Positions 61,036-64,000 of a stretch of DNA of 64,000 bases are shown here, one piece after another. The stretch is from Apostichopus japonicus. Its lineage: Eukaryota; Echinodermata; Holothuroidea; Aspidochirotida; Stichopodidae. Both the position numbers and the translations under genes were made by a program. How positions within the stretch are numbered: position 1 is the first letter of the stretch; every line of letters starts with the position of its first letter. The notes beneath the pieces are model-generated. The model saw only the letters and a program-made list of their open reading frames with translations, ran no database searches and was not told the origin of the DNA. The stretch covers positions 3,643,001 through 3,707,000 of the forward strand of contig NC_092561.1 of assembly GCF_037975245.1 (NCBI RefSeq), written 5' to 3'.

Positions 61036-62064
61036 TCAAGAGTTGTTCTCATTGGCCGAGTTGTCATCAACCTCTAGTATGTCATATTCAAAGATTTCAT
61101 CTTGTAATCCAAATCTAACAATTTTATTGTTCTTTGAATTGTCGAGTTTAATCTCTCCGTCAGTTGCAACCTTTGGGTGATATCTGTGACCCACTAAACC
61201 ATTATTATTTATAGCCAAGGATATGTAATCGCTTTGATCCAGTTTTGACTGAGCGATATGACTCTGTTTGGAGTCATTGTAAGACAGGTGGGAAGAATCC
61301 AATCTAGGAATAATGACGTTCAGTTCTTTTCTTTCACTTAATGATGGATTGAAATATTTTGAAGTCGTTGACGGTCTATCGCGATGTCGTGAGTACAAAT
61401 TCTTAACTTTTCCCGGTAGTTCTCTAAATGGTTGACTCGTGATACCGTTTTCTGTCTTAGAAACCGTGATTTTTCCCGATGTACTTAACTCTTCTTTGCT
61501 ACGTTGCTGTTGAATCAGTCTGGCTTTGGCGATAGACTTATCCATATCAGAGTAAGACCTTCGGATACCGGTTAACCGTGGTACACTGGACTTGCGTGAA
61601 GTCGTTTCTCTGCGATTTACGCCATTAACAGCTCTAAACGCATGTGTACTATGTGTTCCATCACCTTGATTAAGTCCAACGTTATTAATATCTTCTAAAC
61701 TAAACCCTCGTCTAAAGTTAAGTACTGGATACTGTGTATTGTGCAACCTCGGTAAACTTACACTGTATGAAATCTTCTCCTTACTATTTCTACTCTTTAC
61801 TTCGATTGCTTTTGATTTTGAAGACGTTTCCAAACAGTCCCGCTTGTCAGAAACTTTTAGCTTAGAAACTGTTACGGGGTTCCAAACTTCATAATCAGTG
61901 ACGTCACCCCACGTTAGTGTCACATTTTTACGGGATGGATTTTGCGCTCTGGACTCTTTCGTCGTAGCGCTATACAATTTATTTCTAACTTGACTTCTCG
62001 GGACACCCAAGAGACGGTCAGCTGATTGCTTTCTTCTCTCCGTCTTTGTTAATTCTTCTGTCAT
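61036..62064 (-). CDS. Unknown 342-aa basic, probably disordered protein
   Basis: An uninterrupted frame from an ATG at 62064-62062 to a TGA at 61038-61036. The protein is hydrophilic, rich in Ser, Lys, Arg and Asn, with no signal peptide, membrane segment or zinc ligands. Recognisable pieces are a basic N-terminus (KTERRKQSADRLLGVPRSQ), a central SRKSSVPRLTGIRRSYSD segment rich in phosphorylatable serines, and, near the C-terminus, KIVRF (residues 314-318) followed by an acidic EIFEYDILEVDD. KIVRF fits the RVxF docking consensus of protein phosphatase 1, so a PP1-binding scaffold is one possibility. Such short motifs occur by chance. An acceptor-like CAACAG at 62084-62079 could place an upstream non-coding exon. 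No family was recognised. Confidence 0.6.
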   Translation of the reverse strand: MTEELTKTERRKQSADRLLGVPRSQVRNKLYSATTKESRAQNPSRKNVTLTWGDVTDYEVWNPVTVSKLKVSDKRDCLETSSKSKAIEVKSRNSKEKISYSVSLPRLHNTQYPVLNFRRGFSLEDINNVGLNQGDGTHSTHAFRAVNGVNRRETTSRKSSVPRLTGIRRSYSDMDKSIAKARLIQQQRSKEELSTSGKITVSKTENGITSQPFRELPGKVKNLYSRHRDRPSTTSKYFNPSLSERKELNVIIPRLDSSHLSYNDSKQSHIAQSKLDQSDYISLAINNNGLVGHRYHPKVATDGEIKLDNSKNNKIVRFGLQDEIFEYDILEVDDNSANENNS

Positions 62065-64000
62065 GATGTTGCTTCTGTTGAATAGTCATAATATTACTGA
62101 AAATGAAACGGCTGTAATATACGTCTAACACGAGACTAATTACGTATTGATCCAATAAACTAAAGAAGTTTCATAGTTCAACGCCCGTGTTTGGTCAAGA
62201 TCGCTGTTCACCTAAACACGAGCCACAGACTGGATGCTATATTAGCCTCTTGTGATGCATGGGCTAGAGGTATTGTGACACAGGAGAACGCCCATGTCAT
62301 ATATTAACATAACAGAAATCGGCAACTGGCTTCTTCGTAATTTCTTCGTACATTCGCTTCCATTAAGATGTAAGTTGGGAGCAACGTGTAATCGGTTTTG
62401 GTATTAATTGGTGCATTCAGCACCCTCTTCAGGCTGACGCACTCAGAGAATACCCGGTCCTCTCTCACACAAAAGAAACTGTGAGAATGTAAGGAGCCTG
62501 ACTACATGTAGGGATAAAGAAAAGAAAATAACAAAACGTTAGTGCGTGATCAGACCAAAAACTAAAATAAAATGTAGGCTACCAAACACTCGGGTGAATG
62601 CATAATGTATATACGGATTTAAAGAATGCGAAAGTTACATATTTTATAACAAATAACCAGGGGTTGTTGAAAACCAAGGAGGATAAGTTGCACAGTGACA
62701 TCAAAATAGGGTTACACAAATTACAATGTATCATCCTGTCAGTGAAATGCATTTGCACCATTTCGTATACTGAGAAGTTTAAAAGTAGGAATAAATAAAT
62801 ATAAACACGTTAGCGCCGAGATGAATAAACAACATTACAGAATGTTTTTGATGGTGTTCAGGCTCTCGACGTCTCTAGCCCGACCCCTCTGGCCCGACCC
62901 CTTGGCCCCGACCCCTCTGGGGTACTATGGCCTACGTCCTTTCCTCACGTTCCTACTCGTGAACATGAAAGCAAGCGCTAATCGATTTGTTTCTTCTGTC
63001 AAACGTTTTATGTTAAGTTTTTAAACATTGTATTTATGTAACTTACCGAGCTACGTAGCCGTGTATATATGTATATAGATTAAAAAACTCTCGAATAAGA
63101 ATCTAGCTTACTCTAACGTTCATTGTAAAATATTTCAAATACGTCAGCCTTTCTAAAAGCTACCGGTACCAATTTATCAGAAAATAATTTCCTTCACTTT
63201 TTTTTTTTTTAACTCAAACTTCTACAACGGCACGGATGCCTTCGCTTTGTCATGGTTACACACCTGTGTAGTGCCTCCTGTGTTCAACCCACTTCATGTT
63301 GAAGTATACCTCCTATAGTATCGATCGAATCTAAATTGTGCCGTCTTACTTTGTTGATCTTTGTTCGAACTAATAAAACTGTCAATTAGCTTCACACTGT
63401 TGTTGAATACTAGTCGACATTGATCCAGTATAGGAACAATACGTATTTACTATCTGACCGACGGCAAACTGTCACGTTAAATTGTCAAATGTTACAATCA
63501 CCTTTGTGCTTAATCGAACCCACCAGGAGTTGTTATTTAAATAGCAGCTCCTTCAAATATAGGCTATAGAAAGGAATGACTATTATGTACTTATATAGCT
63601 ATATAGGCAGTACCGCTATTGCACCTGTGCTAAAGTTATGACAAATGATGATTTTGCTTATAAGATGTGTGTTGGCATTTTAAACAATTTTGTTTCAACC
63701 GTAAATTGCTTTTCCATTCATACTTATGGACAATTTAGACACATTCAATGAACATGAGACCAACATGTATGTCCCTTTTATAATGCAGACCTTCCTTATA
63801 GTTATATATAGGCAAGATAAATAATTTATTTTAGTTTTGTCCAAAATTAATTGCATTAATTATCTAAACTATGTACCTCACTGATTGTTCAAGATGATAA
63901 AAATAACAGACCGCACTGCAATTTTATACGACTGAAACGGTTTTGTTTATTCTAGACAAGACGAATTAGCACTGCAGCCAGAAAGTCAATTTCGCGTGCA
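62065..64000. other. Gene-free DNA to the window end
   Basis: No supported exon. A short imperfect repeat of gcccgacccctctgg occurs three to four times at about 62876-62925. A 13-base T-run lies near 63198-63210. Confidence 0.4.

Overview
This window looks like nuclear DNA of an animal, most likely a marine invertebrate. It is AT-rich. Its genes are split by GT-AG introns, and it is full of TA microsatellites, minisatellites, an 8.5 kb satellite and short DNA transposons. A C2H2 zinc-finger regulator, a Ras-type P-loop exon, a possible secretin-family receptor exon and MULE/hAT-type elements all fit a metazoan. The species cannot be proved from the sequence alone; an echinoderm-like deuterostome is a guess.

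Layout: 1-13.3 kb is gene-poor and repeat-rich, with two probable isolated exons on the minus strand: a receptor-like TM2 exon near 8 kb and a Ras-like first exon at 13.3 kb. 13.3-21 kb is mostly non-coding, with a 48-bp minisatellite. 21.4-32.7 kb is the clearest gene: a minus-strand zinc-finger gene for which I could assemble all eight coding exons (853 aa, eight fingers, every intron in phase 1). At least three of its introns carry their own minisatellite. 33.9-43.1 kb is a 202-bp duplication followed by a 42-copy, 204/206-bp satellite in which 40 monomers keep a perfect TGACGTCA palindrome and large blocks have been copied inside the array.

44.3-54.1 kb holds the most unusual locus: a 4.4 kb plus-strand exon encoding a PHD finger, a complete ubiquitin-specific protease (USP) domain, a transposase-like RNase H core and a complete Ulp1/SENP SUMO-protease domain. 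A phase-compatible first exon may lie at 44.36 kb. The intron between them holds two hAT-type elements, each with an 8-bp target duplication, a nested element, a perfect 102-bp palindrome and a fourth inverted-repeat element. Just downstream are a duplicated exon-like pair and a frameshifted MULE transposase relic. 56.6-64 kb holds a textbook 299-bp hAT-type MITE and a 342-aa unknown protein on the minus strand.

How it fits together: the zinc-finger gene is a host nuclear regulator. The PHD-USP-transposase-Ulp1 protein could be an autonomous transposon that encodes its own ubiquitin and SUMO deconjugases, or a domesticated derivative. Sequence alone cannot decide between these because no terminal repeats bounding it were found.
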